NCBI RefSeq assembly: GCF_013366925.1
Contig: NZ_JAALDK010000001.1
Coordinates: 62,001-126,000, forward strand
Source: Paraburkholderia youngii
GTDB lineage: Bacteria > Pseudomonadota > Gammaproteobacteria > Burkholderiales > Burkholderiaceae
DNA: 64,000 nt
Direction of reading: 5' to 3'
Shown: positions 37,846 through 49,471 of the stretch, in pieces
How positions within the stretch are numbered: position 1 is the first letter of the stretch
How the letters are laid out: each line of letters begins with the position of its first letter
The notes under the pieces: model-generated
The model's input: only the letters and a program-made list of their open reading frames with translations
Told to the model about the DNA's origin: nothing
Database searches by the model: none
Translations under genes and position numbers: made by a program

Positions 37846-37858
37846 CTGGTCGGACCAG
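37846..37858. promoter_or_regulatory. GntR operator-like palindrome downstream of the carrier promoter
   Basis: CTGGTCGGACCAG, a perfect 13-bp palindrome around a central G. It covers about +8 to +20 of the predicted transcript, where a bound repressor would block initiation or escape. Confidence 0.65.
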
Positions 37859-37901
37859 TCTGAACAGAAGTGACCGAGACAACCATCCGCAGGAGGAAGC
37901 C

Positions 37902-39230
37902 GTGTTGAAATTCTTCAATTCGCTATTTGGCCGGGTCGTGATCGCGCTCGTGGTCGGCATCGTGCTCGGTGCCGTGTTTCCGCATTTCGCGCAGTCCTTG
38001 CGGCCGCTTGGCGACGGTTTTCTGAAGCTGATCAAGATGGTGATCGGGCCGATCGTGTTCTGCGTGGTGGTGAGCGGTATGGCGCATGCGGGCGATCTGC
38101 GCAAGGTCGGCCGCGTCGGTTTGAAGTCGGTGATCTACTTCGAGGCGATGACGACGATCGCGCTCGTGATCGGCGCGGTGCTCGCTTACGCGACGCGTCC
38201 GGGCGCCGGCATGAACGTGAACCTGAGTTCGCTCGATGCGGCGTCGCTCACGACCTATACCGAGCACGCGAAGAGCCTGAAGGACACCGCCGGCTTTCTG
38301 CTGAAGATCATCCCCGACACGGCGATCAACGCGTTCGCGACCGGCGACATCCTGCAGATCCTCGTGTTCTCGGTACTGTTCGGCTCGGCGCTGTCGCTGC
38401 TCGGCAAGCGCGCGCAACGCGTGAGCGGGTTGATCGATGAGCTGTCACAGGTGTTCTTCCGCGTGATGGGCTTCATCATCAAGCTCGCGCCGCTCGGCGT
38501 GCTCGGCGCGATCGCGTTTACGACCGGCACCTACGGCGTCGAGTCGCTGAAGCAACTCGGCATGCTCGTGCTGGTGTTCTACGCGAGCTGCGTGGTGTTC
38601 GTCGTGCTCGTGCTCGGCGCCGTGATGCGGCTCGCCGGCTTCAGCATCTTCAAGCTGATCCGCTATCTGCGCGAAGAACTGTCGATCGTGCTCGGCACCG
38701 CGTCGTCCGACGCCGTGCTGCCGCAGATCATGCGCAAGCTCGAATGGATGGGCGTCAAGGATTCGACGGTCGGTCTCGTGATTCCGACCGGCTACTCGTT
38801 CAACCTCGACGGCTTCTCGATCTATCTGACGCTTGCGGTGCTGTTCATCGCGCAGGCGACCAACACCCCGCTGTCTATTCATGACCTGATCGTCGTCGTG
38901 CTGGTGTCGCTGGTGACGTCGAAGGGCGCGCACGGCATACCCGGCTCGGCGATCGTGATTCTGGCTGCGACGCTCTCCGCGATTCCCGCGATTCCGGTGC
39001 TCGGTCTCGTGCTGATTCTGCCGGTCGACTGGTTCGTCGGCATCGCCCGCGCGCTGACCAACCTGATCGGCAACTGCGTCGCGACGGTGGTGGTCGCCGT
39101 GTGGGAAAACGATATCGACAAGGCGCGCGCGCACCGCGTGCTGAATCGCGACGCGGCGCTGCGCTATGTGCCCGCTGTCGACGACACGCTCGCCGAGCCG
39201 GGTGCGGGCGAACACGCGCCGGCAGTCTGA
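37902..39230 (+). CDS. DctA-like dicarboxylate/amino acid:cation symporter
   Basis: 442 residues from GTG 37902 (AGGAGGAAGCC upstream). DAACS family with eight helices and two re-entrant loops: TASSDAVLP (first hairpin), GYSFNLDG (helix 7). In DctA the second hairpin reads approximately KGAAGVTGSGF; here it is TSKGAHGIPGSAIV at 339-352, with His344 and Pro347. That change in the substrate loop, and the location beside allantoicase, argue for a substrate other than succinate. Regulated through the operator at 37846. Confidence 0.88.
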   Translation: MLKFFNSLFGRVVIALVVGIVLGAVFPHFAQSLRPLGDGFLKLIKMVIGPIVFCVVVSGMAHAGDLRKVGRVGLKSVIYFEAMTTIALVIGAVLAYATRPGAGMNVNLSSLDAASLTTYTEHAKSLKDTAGFLLKIIPDTAINAFATGDILQILVFSVLFGSALSLLGKRAQRVSGLIDELSQVFFRVMGFIIKLAPLGVLGAIAFTTGTYGVESLKQLGMLVLVFYASCVVFVVLVLGAVMRLAGFSIFKLIRYLREELSIVLGTASSDAVLPQIMRKLEWMGVKDSTVGLVIPTGYSFNLDGFSIYLTLAVLFIAQATNTPLSIHDLIVVVLVSLVTSKGAHGIPGSAIVILAATLSAIPAIPVLGLVLILPVDWFVGIARALTNLIGNCVATVVVAVWENDIDKARAHRVLNRDAALRYVPAVDDTLAEPGAGEHAPAV

Positions 39231-39245
39231 CGGCGGCGCGCCGGC

Positions 39246-39260
39246 TCTGGTCTGACCAGA
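39246..39260. promoter_or_regulatory. GntR operator-like palindrome before allantoicase
   Basis: TCTGGTCTGACCAGA, a perfect 15-bp palindrome around a central T, in the 126-bp gap between the carrier gene and alc. I could not identify a clear -35/-10 pair next to it, so it may act on a weak promoter or on read-through. Confidence 0.65.
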
Positions 39261-39356
39261 CTAACCGGCATCGTCTTCAGACGGAGTTTTTTCGCAAACC
39301 GGCGGCTGCCGTGGCGCCGCCGGCCGTTTCTGACCTCTTCCACACTGACCGACATC

Positions 39357-40367
39357 ATGGCCAACCCGATCCTCGACCCGAACGCCCCCGTCTTCACGCG
39401 CCGCTACATGAACCTCGCCGATCCGCGCCTCGGCGCAAAGGCGCTGTTCGCGAGCGACGAATTCTTCGCGCCGAAAGAGCGCATGCTCGAGCCGCAGCCG
39501 GCGGTGTTCATCCCCGGCAAATACGACGACCACGGCAAGTGGATGGACGGCTGGGAGACGCGTCGCAAGCGTACGACCGGCCACGACCATTGCGTGATCC
39601 GTCTCGCGCGGCCGGGCGTCGTGCATGGCGTCGATCTCGATACTAGCCACTTCACCGGCAATTTCCCGCCGGCGGCGTCGATCGATGCCTGTCACAGCGA
39701 CGCTGACGTGCCGCCCGAGCACGCCGACTGGCAGCCGCTGGTGCCGGCGACGACGCTACAGGGCAACCAGCATCACTATGTTGAAGTGAAAGACGCGCGC
39801 CCGGTCACCCATCTGCGGGTGAATCTCTATCCGGACGGCGGGCTCGCCCGACTGCGCGTGTACGGCCAGCCGCAGCGGGACTGGAGCCGCGTCGAGCGCG
39901 GCACGCTGCTCGATCTCGCCGCGATCGAAAACGGCGCGTACCTCGTCGCCGCGAACAACCAGCATTTCGGGCCGGCCTCGCAGATGCTGATGCCAGGCCG
40001 CGGCGTGAACATGGGCGACGGCTGGGAAACCCGGCGGCGTCGCGAGCCGGGCAACGACTGGGCGATCGTCGCGCTCGCGCGGCCCGGCGTGATCCGCAAG
40101 ATCGAAGTGGATACGGCGCACTTCAAGGGCAACTTCCCGGACCGCTGCTCGCTGCAGGCGGCATCGGTGACGGGCGGCACCGACGATTCCCTCGTCACGC
40201 AGGCGATGTTCTGGCCGGTGCTGCTCGGCGAACAGCAGCTGCAGATGGACCACGTGCACACGTTCACGGACGACCTCGCCGCGCTCGGGCCGGTCACGCA
40301 CGTGCGCTTCAACATCTTCCCGGACGGCGGTGTGTCGCGCCTGCGTCTGTGGGGCGAGATCGCTTAA
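39357..40367 (+). CDS. alc: Allantoicase
   Basis: Hydrolyses allantoate to ureidoglycolate and urea in purine breakdown. 336 residues made of two homologous halves: [16 protein letters not shown] in the first and [16 protein letters not shown] in the second, each followed by a conserved RLARPGV / ALARPGV strand and a later LYPDGG / IFPDGG. The duplicated jelly-roll is typical for allantoicase. The next gene is ureidoglycolate lyase. Confidence 0.95.
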   Translation: MANPILDPNAPVFTRRYMNLADPRLGAKALFASDEFFAPKERMLEPQPAVFIPGKYDDHGKWMDGWETRRKRTTGHDHCVIRLARPGVVHGVDLDTSHFTGNFPPAASIDACHSDADVPPEHADWQPLVPATTLQGNQHHYVEVKDARPVTHLRVNLYPDGGLARLRVYGQPQRDWSRVERGTLLDLAAIENGAYLVAANNQHFGPASQMLMPGRGVNMGDGWETRRRREPGNDWAIVALARPGVIRKIEVDTAHFKGNFPDRCSLQAASVTGGTDDSLVTQAMFWPVLLGEQQLQMDHVHTFTDDLAALGPVTHVRFNIFPDGGVSRLRLWGEIA

Positions 40368-40394
40368 CGCACGCAACATCAGGGAGCGGCACGC

Positions 40395-40907
40395 ATGAAG
40401 ATCCTGCAGATGGAACGCCTGACGCGCACGGCCTTCGCGCCGTTCGGCGACGTGATCGAACTCGACGGCGCGCGTCATTTTCCGATCAATGGCGGCACCA
40501 CCGAGCGCTATCACGACCTAGCGCGCGTCGACGTGGCGGAGCAGGGCGGCCGGCCGCTCGTCAATCTGTTTCGCGCGCAGCCGCGCGCGCTCCCCGTCGA
40601 GATCACGATGATGGAGCGGCATCCGCTCGGGAGCCAGGCTTTCATTCCCTTACGCGCGGGCCGCTATCTGGTGGTGGTCGCGCCGGCCGGCGAGTTCGAC
40701 GCCACGCGGATGCGCGCGTTCTGGACCGACGCGTGGCAGGGTGTCAATTACGCGAAAGGGGTCTGGCACCATCCGCTGCTCGCGCTGGATCAGGTCAGCG
40801 ACTTCATCGTCGTCGATCGTGGCGGCGACGCGCCGAATTGCGACGAATTGCAGTTGGCCGAGCCGTGGCGGCTCGCCTTCGAGCCGAGCGTGGAACCGGT
40901 CGGATAG
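40395..40907 (+). CDS. allA: Ureidoglycolate lyase
   Basis: Releases urea from ureidoglycolate, giving glyoxylate. 170 residues. [28 protein letters not shown] and [10 protein letters not shown] are the AllA cupin signatures, including the metal-ligand His residues. It follows alc by 27 bp and completes allantoate-to-glyoxylate conversion. GGGAGCGGC lies upstream of the ATG. Confidence 0.94.
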   Translation: MKILQMERLTRTAFAPFGDVIELDGARHFPINGGTTERYHDLARVDVAEQGGRPLVNLFRAQPRALPVEITMMERHPLGSQAFIPLRAGRYLVVVAPAGEFDATRMRAFWTDAWQGVNYAKGVWHHPLLALDQVSDFIVVDRGGDAPNCDELQLAEPWRLAFEPSVEPVG

Positions 40908-40933
40908 CCGTATTCGCCGTCCGTCGCCTGAAC

Positions 40934-40972
40934 AAAAAAACCCGACCGATTCTCATCGGCCGGGTCTTTCTT
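40934..40972. terminator. Bidirectional terminator between allA and fur
   Basis: ACCCGACCGA (40940-40949), loop TTCTCA, TCGGCCGGGT (40956-40965) with one A-C mismatch, followed by CTTTCTT and preceded by seven A. Confidence 0.75.
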
Positions 40973-41014
40973 CTGACTTGCCAGGCCGCGTATTCGCACG
41001 CGGCCAGCGATGCA

Positions 41015-41443
41015 TCAGTGCTTACGATGCGGGCAATTTTCCTTCGTGCACGCCCCATACAGTGCCAGCGCATGCTCCTGCAGCTTGAAGCCGCGTGCCT
41101 TGGCGATGGACTGCTGACGACTTTCGATTTCGGGGTCGAAAAACTCTTCCACGAGCCCGCAATCGAGGCACACGAGGTGATCGTGGTGCGTCCCCTCGTT
41201 CAGTTCGAACACCGCCTTGCCCGACTCGAAATTGCTGCGCGAGAGCAGGCCGGCCTGCTCGAATTGCGTCAGCACGCGATACACGGTGGCGAGACCGATA
41301 TCGAGTTCCTCGTGCAGGAGGTTGCGATATACGTCTTCGGCGGTTAGATGACGTACCGGGCTGTGTTGGAAAATCTCAAGGATTTTGAGGCGCGGAAGGG
41401 TCGCCTTGAGCCCGATATTCTTGAGATCGGTTGGATTGGTCAT
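41015..41443 (-). CDS. fur: Ferric uptake regulator
   Basis: 142 residues, Fe(II)-responsive repressor. The winged helix includes [20 protein letters not shown], followed by YRVL; the dimer domain has [13 protein letters not shown] (metal site and first Cys pair) and a second pair in [10 protein letters not shown]. The length and both CxxC-type pairs are normal for Fur. Divergent from bamE, an arrangement conserved in many proteobacteria. I saw no clear 19-bp Fur box in the intergenic region. Confidence 0.97.
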   Translation of the reverse strand: MTNPTDLKNIGLKATLPRLKILEIFQHSPVRHLTAEDVYRNLLHEELDIGLATVYRVLTQFEQAGLLSRSNFESGKAVFELNEGTHHDHLVCLDCGLVEEFFDPEIESRQQSIAKARGFKLQEHALALYGACTKENCPHRKH

Positions 41444-41461
41444 GACAAGGGATCCCTAGAG

Positions 41462-41467
41462 TACAAT
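41462..41467 (+). promoter_or_regulatory. Candidate -10 for bamE
   Basis: TACAAT, 129 bp before the preferred bamE start. A -35-like ATGACA lies only 14 bp upstream, so this is a weak call. Confidence 0.3.
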
Positions 41468-41478
41468 GCTGGGCTCTC

Positions 41479-41507
41479 ATAGTAATGTGTTTTGCCGTTC
41501 TGGTCAT
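41479..41507 (-). promoter_or_regulatory. Candidate fur promoter
   Basis: On the minus strand ATGACC (41502-41507), 17 bp, TACTAT (41479-41484), about 35 bp upstream of the fur start. Confidence 0.45.
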
Positions 41508-41595
41508 TTTCGATGGAATGAGCGCGGCCCGCAAGCGGGCCCGCACGGTGAGTGAAATGATTTCTAAATCTCAATTGATCTACCGGGGGAGCCGC

Positions 41596-42420
41596 ATGCG
41601 GGGTACCTTGATCGCGGTTGCGACTGTCGCGGTTCTTGCCGGATGTTCCACGTACGACAGCCTGACCCAGCGCGTTGCCCAAAGCATTACGCCGTATCGG
41701 ATTACGGTCGTGCAAGGTAACTTCGTGTCGCAGGAAATGGCCGGCCAGATGAAGGTCGGCATGACGCGCGCACAGGTGCGTCAGGTGCTCGGCACGCCGC
41801 TGTTGACCGACATGTTCCACGCGGATCGCTGGGACTACACGTTCTATTTCAAGCGTGGCAACACCTCGATCGTTCAGCAACGCGACTTCGTCGTGTTCTT
41901 CTCGGGCGACACCGTGACCCACTGGACGGGTGGCGAGGATCTGCCGACCAATCTCGAATTGCTGGCCGAAATCGACGGCGACCGCAGTGGCCGTCGCTCG
42001 AACGCTACGCCGGCGAGCGCGGCCGAGGCCGCCAGCGCCGCAGCCGCCGCAAGCGGGGCTGCCGCCGCGGCGCCGGTCACGGTGGACACGACGCGCTCGC
42101 CGTCGGTCGAAGGCGCCCAGGAAGCCGCCACGCCGTCCATGGACGCCAACGCGGAAGCTGCCCAGGCGGCCAATCGCGCGACCAGCGCGGTGTCTACGCC
42201 GAGCGGCGCGCCGTCCGTGCGTCCGGCCGTGCCGAGAGCGGGCGCTGGCGGGATCCCGACGCAAGGCCCGACGGCCGGTGGTCAGCCGCAGTTCCAGTTC
42301 AAACGCCCGCCGCCGCCGGCGCCGGAAAACGAGAGCAACCCGGTCGGCCCGACGGGCTCGCAAAGCGGCGACAGCTCGACGCCGAGCGCTTCGCCGTCAA
42401 CGTCCGGAACGAGCAACTGA
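41596..42420 (+). CDS. bamE: Outer membrane assembly lipoprotein BamE, with long C-terminal tail
   Basis: 274 residues from ATG 41596, chosen because GGGGGAGC is just upstream and the signal peptide MRGTLIAVATVAVLAGC with its lipobox begins at once. An ATG at 41557 would add 13 residues. The BamE domain is the next about 90 residues (VKVGMTRAQVRQVLGTPLL and YTFYFKRGN). E. coli BamE is 113 residues; here some 150 extra Ala/Pro/Ser-rich residues follow. It serves the Bam complex that inserts beta-barrel proteins. Confidence 0.92.
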   Translation: MRGTLIAVATVAVLAGCSTYDSLTQRVAQSITPYRITVVQGNFVSQEMAGQMKVGMTRAQVRQVLGTPLLTDMFHADRWDYTFYFKRGNTSIVQQRDFVVFFSGDTVTHWTGGEDLPTNLELLAEIDGDRSGRRSNATPASAAEAASAAAAASGAAAAAPVTVDTTRSPSVEGAQEAATPSMDANAEAAQAANRATSAVSTPSGAPSVRPAVPRAGAGGIPTQGPTAGGQPQFQFKRPPPPAPENESNPVGPTGSQSGDSSTPSASPSTSGTSN

Positions 42421-42788
42421 TCCGCTTGTCGGTGTTGTGAGGCGGGCTGCGCGCAGCATGTGCGGCGCCCGCCAGATGTGTGTTCGTCCGGTGTCAGGCG
42501 AGGCCGGAAATGCGCCGCTTGGGCCGCATGAACCTGTTGCCGCAGTGCGCCGCGGCAGTGGCTCGCCGCAGCGGGCGGTATCAGTCAGTCACCGGAGCGA
42601 GCCGTCCCGGTTGGCCCCGGGCGTTGGCTTCAGCAGCGAGCCGCCCGGCCTTGTCGCAAGATCGTGTCGCCTGTCGCCGCTTGTCCCTATATCGACCGGG
42701 CGCATTCCCCGGCACACTGGTCGGTGCATTCGCCGGGCCGCGTTTGCCGGGCTCCATCCCGGTTGACTCTTTTCGAATCCTCATCGTC
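42421..42788. other. 368-bp gap between bamE and dapB
   Basis: GC-rich and without a recognisable gene, RNA or T-tract terminator. An open frame continuing upstream from dapB (from 42480) is Arg/Pro/Ser-rich and unlike any protein I know. Probably the dapB leader. Confidence 0.4.
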
Positions 42789-43586
42789 ATGAAAATTGCC
42801 ATTGCAGGCGCATCGGGCCGTATGGGCCGCATGCTGATCGAAACCGTCCTCAACGACGCCGACACGACGCTGTCCGGCGCGCTCTGCCGCACGGGCGCGG
42901 CGCAGGTTGGCCAGGACGCCGGCGCGTTCCTCGGCAAAGAGACGGGCGTGCTGCTGTCCGACGATATCGAGCGCGTGTTTGCCGAATCCGACTACCTGAT
43001 CGACTTCACGCGCCCGGACGCGACGCTCGCGCATCTCGAAGCCGCGCAGCGCCATGGCGTGAAAATGGTGATCGGCACGACCGGCTTCGACAACGCGCAA
43101 AAAGCGCAGCTGCGAGCGGCGGCGCAGAAGATCGGCGTGGTGTTCGCGTCGAACATGAGCGTCGGCGTGAACGTTACGCTGAAACTGCTCGAATACGCGG
43201 CGCGGCACTTCTCGACCGGCTACGACATCGAGATCATCGAGGCGCATCATCGCCACAAGGTCGATGCGCCGTCCGGCACCGCGCTGACGATGGGCGAAGT
43301 GATCGCGGGCGCGCTCGGCCGCAATCTCGACGACTGCGCGGTCTACGGCCGCGAAGGCGTGACCGGCGAACGCGATCCGTCGACGATCGGCTTCTCGGCG
43401 ATTCGCGGCGGCGATATCGTCGGCGATCATACGGTGCTGTTCGCAGGCATCGGCGAGCGCATCGAGATCACGCACAAATCGGCGAGCCGCCTGTCATATG
43501 CACAAGGCGCGCTTCGTGCTGTACGCTTCCTCGAAGGCCGCGACAACGGCTTCTTCGACATGCAGGACGTGCTCGGCCTGCGTTGA
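42789..43586 (+). CDS. dapB: 4-hydroxy-tetrahydrodipicolinate reductase
   Basis: Lysine/diaminopimelate synthesis. 265 residues from [15 protein letters not shown], whose GASGRMGR is the NAD(P) loop at about 8-15. [16 protein letters not shown] carries the catalytic His/Lys and substrate-binding SGT. The C-terminus [11 protein letters not shown] is the family end. 79 bp before the ExbB-like gene. Confidence 0.96.
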   Translation: MKIAIAGASGRMGRMLIETVLNDADTTLSGALCRTGAAQVGQDAGAFLGKETGVLLSDDIERVFAESDYLIDFTRPDATLAHLEAAQRHGVKMVIGTTGFDNAQKAQLRAAAQKIGVVFASNMSVGVNVTLKLLEYAARHFSTGYDIEIIEAHHRHKVDAPSGTALTMGEVIAGALGRNLDDCAVYGREGVTGERDPSTIGFSAIRGGDIVGDHTVLFAGIGERIEITHKSASRLSYAQGALRAVRFLEGRDNGFFDMQDVLGLR

Positions 43587-43664
43587 GCGAAGTTCGTTGC
43601 GCATAGGCGGGGCAGCGCATCCCGAGCGCGCCCTCCCGAAGTCACTTTCCTAACGCGAGGTCAG

Positions 43665-44381
43665 ATGGCAGGCAGCAGCGGCATCATCCATTACCTGCAA
43701 ACGAGCGACGCGATCACGCATGCCGTCGCCTACGTGCTGCTGGCCATGTCGATTGCGAGCTGGTGTTTTCTGATCGTCAAGAGCTGGATTCTGGCGCGCG
43801 CGAAACGCCAGTCCTCGCGGGCGATCGCGCGCTTCTGGCAAGCGCCGACGCTCGCCGAAGGCGTCGCCATCCTGCGCCGCACCGACCGTGAGCGCGTGTT
43901 CGCGCCGCTCGCCGAAGCGGCGCTCCATGCGGCCGAGGTCGACATTCCGGGCGCGCTGCTCGCGCGCGTCGAGCGCAGCGAACGGGTGCTGCGCGCGCTG
44001 CGCCAGGCGCTCGCCGCGTCGCAGCGGCGGCTCGAGTTCGGTCAGGTGCTGCTGGCGTCGGTGGGCAGCACCGCGCCGTTCGTCGGTCTGCTCGGCACCG
44101 TATGGGGCATCTATCACGCGCTCGGCAGCATCGCGGCGAGCGGGCAGGCGCAGATCGAGAACGTCGCGGGACCGGTCGGCGAGGCGCTGATCATGACCGC
44201 GTTCGGTCTGGTGGTCGCGATTCCGGCGGTGCTCGGGTACAACGTGCTGGGCCGCCTCGTGCGGCAATTAACCGAGGAGCTGGACGGTTTCGCGCACGAT
44301 TTGCACGCGTACGTGTGCTCCCCCGAGCATGCGCCGACGCCGCCCCGCGCGCAGCAGGCGGCGCACGAGGCGCACCGCTGA
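43665..44381 (+). CDS. MotA/TolQ/ExbB-family proton-channel protein
   Basis: 238 residues with three membrane helices (about 20-42, 125-150, 168-192). FGQVLLASVGSTAPFVGLLGTVWGIYHAL and EALIMTAFGLVVAIPAVLGYN are the conserved channel helices. Followed 48 bp later by an ExbD-like gene, so the pair forms an ExbBD-type motor that uses the proton gradient. No tonB is adjacent; the partner must lie elsewhere. ExbB is the best name but TolQ cannot be excluded. Confidence 0.85.
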   Translation: MAGSSGIIHYLQTSDAITHAVAYVLLAMSIASWCFLIVKSWILARAKRQSSRAIARFWQAPTLAEGVAILRRTDRERVFAPLAEAALHAAEVDIPGALLARVERSERVLRALRQALAASQRRLEFGQVLLASVGSTAPFVGLLGTVWGIYHALGSIAASGQAQIENVAGPVGEALIMTAFGLVVAIPAVLGYNVLGRLVRQLTEELDGFAHDLHAYVCSPEHAPTPPRAQQAAHEAHR

Positions 44382-44429
44382 CGCTTGGCGTGCGGCGGGC
44401 AGGGCCAAGCTCAGACGCAAGGAGGCGAC

Positions 44430-44861
44430 ATGGCATTCGGCGGACTCGAGAAGAAGCAGACGGCCGCGCCGATGGCCGAGATCAACATGACGCCGCTGAT
44501 CGACGTGATGCTGGTGCTGCTGGTGATTTTCATCATTACCGCGCCGCTGTTCTCGCACGCGATCCGGCTCGATCTGCCGAAGGTCGCGGCGGCGCCCGCG
44601 CGCCAGACCCCCCAAACCATCTCCCTGTCGATCGACGGCGCCGGCAAGCTCTACTGGAACGGCAAGCCGATCACGCTCGCGCAGATGCGCGTGCAGTTCG
44701 CCGAGGCCGGCAAGCAGGCGGACCAGCCGGACATCCAACTGCGCGCGGAGCGTTCGACGCGCTACGAAGTAATCGCGCAGGTGATGGGCGCCGCGCAGCA
44801 GGCGGGGCTCGAGCGGATCGGCTTCGTGACGGACCCGCCGCCGCCCGCCGCGCAGCACTGA
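44430..44861 (+). CDS. ExbD/TolR-family proton-channel protein
   Basis: 143 residues from ATG 44430 with AAGGAGGCGAC upstream. One N-terminal helix (EINMTPLIDVMLVLLVIFII) containing the proton-accepting Asp, then a periplasmic domain. Partner of the ExbB-like protein upstream. The next gene, leuS, has its own promoter. Confidence 0.87.
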   Translation: MAFGGLEKKQTAAPMAEINMTPLIDVMLVLLVIFIITAPLFSHAIRLDLPKVAAAPARQTPQTISLSIDGAGKLYWNGKPITLAQMRVQFAEAGKQADQPDIQLRAERSTRYEVIAQVMGAAQQAGLERIGFVTDPPPPAAQH

Positions 44862-44959
44862 GCATCACCGGGCGCTGGCGGGCGCGCAGCGCGTTGACGA
44901 ATCCGGCACACCCCGCCCCGCACCATGCCGCGCGTAGCGGCGCACCCGTCCGCGAACGG

Positions 44960-44965
44960 TATAAT
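44960..44965 (+). promoter_or_regulatory. Consensus -10 of leuS
   Basis: TATAAT, a perfect -10, 95 bp before the leuS ATG. No good -35 at 17 bp. The leader contains competing hairpins at 45014-45038. Confidence 0.5.
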
Positions 44966-45013
44966 CAGCCCTTTCCCCGCCGAAGGGGAAACGACGCAAC
45001 GACATTCTGCAGA

Positions 45014-45038
45014 GCACCGGGCCGGTGCGAAAGCACCG
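45014..45038 (+). promoter_or_regulatory. Mutually exclusive hairpins in the leuS leader
   Basis: Three elements: GCACCGG (45014-45020), CCGGTGC (45022-45028) and GCACCG (45033-45038). The middle can pair with the third to form a GAAA-tetraloop hairpin (45029-45032 loop) or with the first if the structure shifts. This ends 22 bp before the leuS start. No T-box signature and no leucine-codon leader peptide are seen. Confidence 0.35.
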
Positions 45039-45045
45039 AACCTAG

Positions 45046-47652
<2,607 letters not shown>

Positions 47653-47740
47653 CGTTCCGAGCCCTCATCCGGCAGATGGAGCGCCGCCCGTCCGGCGGCG
47701 TTCCTCGGCATTGCGAATCCACTGCGAACCGGGAGCGAAT

Positions 47741-48292
47741 GTGACTCGCAGATCGTTTTTGACGCTCGCTTGCAGCGTAATGATGTTGTCGGCCTGCGGC
47801 TTCCAGTTGCGCGGCCAGCAGGACTACGCGTTCAAGCGCCTCTATGTGTCGGGCGGCTCGCCCGCGGCCATCGCGCGCTTCACGCGCATCGTGCAGGGCG
47901 GCAGCGACACCGTGGTGGTCAACTCGGTCGCCAATGCCGACGCGATCCTGCAAATCACGCAGAACCGCAACCTCAGCACGCTGACGCTGAATTCGCTGGG
48001 CGTCGTCGCCGAGTATCAGCTGAATCTGCAGATGACCTACACGCTGACCGGCAAGGACGGCACCGTGCTGATTCCGGGCAGCGTTATCGCGCTGAACCGC
48101 GCGATGACCTATAGCGACCAGTTCTCGCAAGCGAAGGCCGCCGAGTCCGACATCCTGTTCGCCGACATGGAAAACGACGCGGTCGATCAGCTGATCCGCC
48201 GTCTCGGCGTGGTGCGCTCGCTGCATCCGACGCCGGCCGAGGCCGTGCCGGGCATCGTGCCGCGCGCGCCGCTGCCGCCGCCGCCGCTGTGA
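47741..48292 (+). CDS. lptE: LPS-assembly lipoprotein LptE
   Basis: 183 residues from GTG 47741 (GGGAG upstream). Lipoprotein signal VTRRSFLTLACSVMMLSAC with Cys19 as the lipidated residue. GFQLRGQQDYAFKRLYVSG is the LptE fold start. It plugs the LptD barrel to deliver LPS to the outer leaflet. Placed between leuS and holA as in E. coli. Confidence 0.93.
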   Translation: MTRRSFLTLACSVMMLSACGFQLRGQQDYAFKRLYVSGGSPAAIARFTRIVQGGSDTVVVNSVANADAILQITQNRNLSTLTLNSLGVVAEYQLNLQMTYTLTGKDGTVLIPGSVIALNRAMTYSDQFSQAKAAESDILFADMENDAVDQLIRRLGVVRSLHPTPAEAVPGIVPRAPLPPPPL

Positions 48293-48346
48293 GCATCGCG
48301 CCGTTCGTGAGTCGTCGAATCTCATCCATCCCGTCAACCGCCAGCC

Positions 48347-49471
48347 ATGCAACTGCGACCTGACGCGCTCGAAGCGCATCTCGCCAAAGGCCTCGCCGGA
48401 CTGTACGTCGTGTACGGCGACGAGCATCTGCTCGCGCAGGAAGCGTGCGACCGCATCCGCGCGGCGGCGCGCGCGGCAGGCTTCACCGACCGCTCGGTGT
48501 TCACGGCCGAGCGCTATTTCGACTGGAGCTCGCTGCTCGGCGCGAGCCAGTCGATGTCGCTGTTCGGCGACCGTCAACTGGTCGAATTGCGCATTCCATC
48601 GGGCAAGCCGGGCAAGGAAGGCGCCGACGCGCTGAAGGCCCTGGCATCCACCGTCAACGACGACGTGCTAACGATGATCACGCTGCCGCGTCTCGATGCG
48701 GCCACGCAGAAGTCGGCATGGTTCACCGCGCTCGCCGATGCGGGCGTCGCGCTGAAGATCGATCCGGTCGAGCGCGCGCAGCTGCCGAACTGGGTCGGAC
48801 AGCGGCTCGCGGCCCAGGGTCAGCGCGTTGCAGCCGGCGAGGAAGGGCGGCGCGCGCTCGCGTTCATCGCCGAGCGCGTCGAGGGCAATCTGCTTGCTGC
48901 GCATCAGGAAATCCAGAAGCTCGGGCTGCTGTATCCGAGCGGCTCGCTGAGCTTCGATCAGGTGCAGGACGCGGTGCTCAACGTCGCGCGTTACGACGTG
49001 TTCAAGCTCAATGAGGCGATGCTCGCGGGCGACGTCGGCCGTCTCGCGCGCATGCTCGACGGCCTGCGCGGTGAAGGCGAGGCTGCGGTGCTCGTGCTGT
49101 GGGCCGTCGTCGAGGAAGTGCGCACGCTGTTGCGGATCAAGCGCGGCGTCGCGGCCGGCAAGCCGCTCGCGATGCTCACCCGCGAGAACCGCGTGTGGGG
49201 TCCGCGCGAACGGCTGATCGGACCGGCGCTGTCGCGTGTCAGCGAAGCGGCGCTCGAGAAGGCGCTCGCGCTGGCGGCGCGGCTCGACCGGCAGGTCAAG
49301 GGCTTGTCGGGCGGCACGCCGGGCAATCATCGCAACGATCCGCCGCCCGATCCGTGGGACGGCCTGTTCGAACTCGCAATGACGGTGGCCGCGCCAAAAC
49401 CGTCGGCGGCGTCGCCAGTGCCGCCGCGAGCTCGGGCGCCGACTGCGGCGCCAGCGCGGCGGCCAATCTAA
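48347..49471 (+). CDS. holA: DNA polymerase III delta subunit
   Basis: 374 residues, the clamp-loader subunit that opens the beta clamp. LYVVYGDEHLLAQEACDRI and FFDWSS-like start, RLEGNLLAA-type (RVEGNLLAAHQEIQKLGLL) middle motif. The C-terminal about 35 residues are Pro/Ala-rich and extend beyond the 343-residue E. coli protein. 54 bp after lptE. Confidence 0.93.
   Translation: MQLRPDALEAHLAKGLAGLYVVYGDEHLLAQEACDRIRAAARAAGFTDRSVFTAERYFDWSSLLGASQSMSLFGDRQLVELRIPSGKPGKEGADALKALASTVNDDVLTMITLPRLDAATQKSAWFTALADAGVALKIDPVERAQLPNWVGQRLAAQGQRVAAGEEGRRALAFIAERVEGNLLAAHQEIQKLGLLYPSGSLSFDQVQDAVLNVARYDVFKLNEAMLAGDVGRLARMLDGLRGEGEAAVLVLWAVVEEVRTLLRIKRGVAAGKPLAMLTRENRVWGPRERLIGPALSRVSEAALEKALALAARLDRQVKGLSGGTPGNHRNDPPPDPWDGLFELAMTVAAPKPSAASPVPPRARAPTAAPARRPI

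Noticed and set aside
41444..41595. Fur box between fur and bamE
   Set aside because: No stretch resembles the GATAATGATAATCATTATC palindrome well enough.
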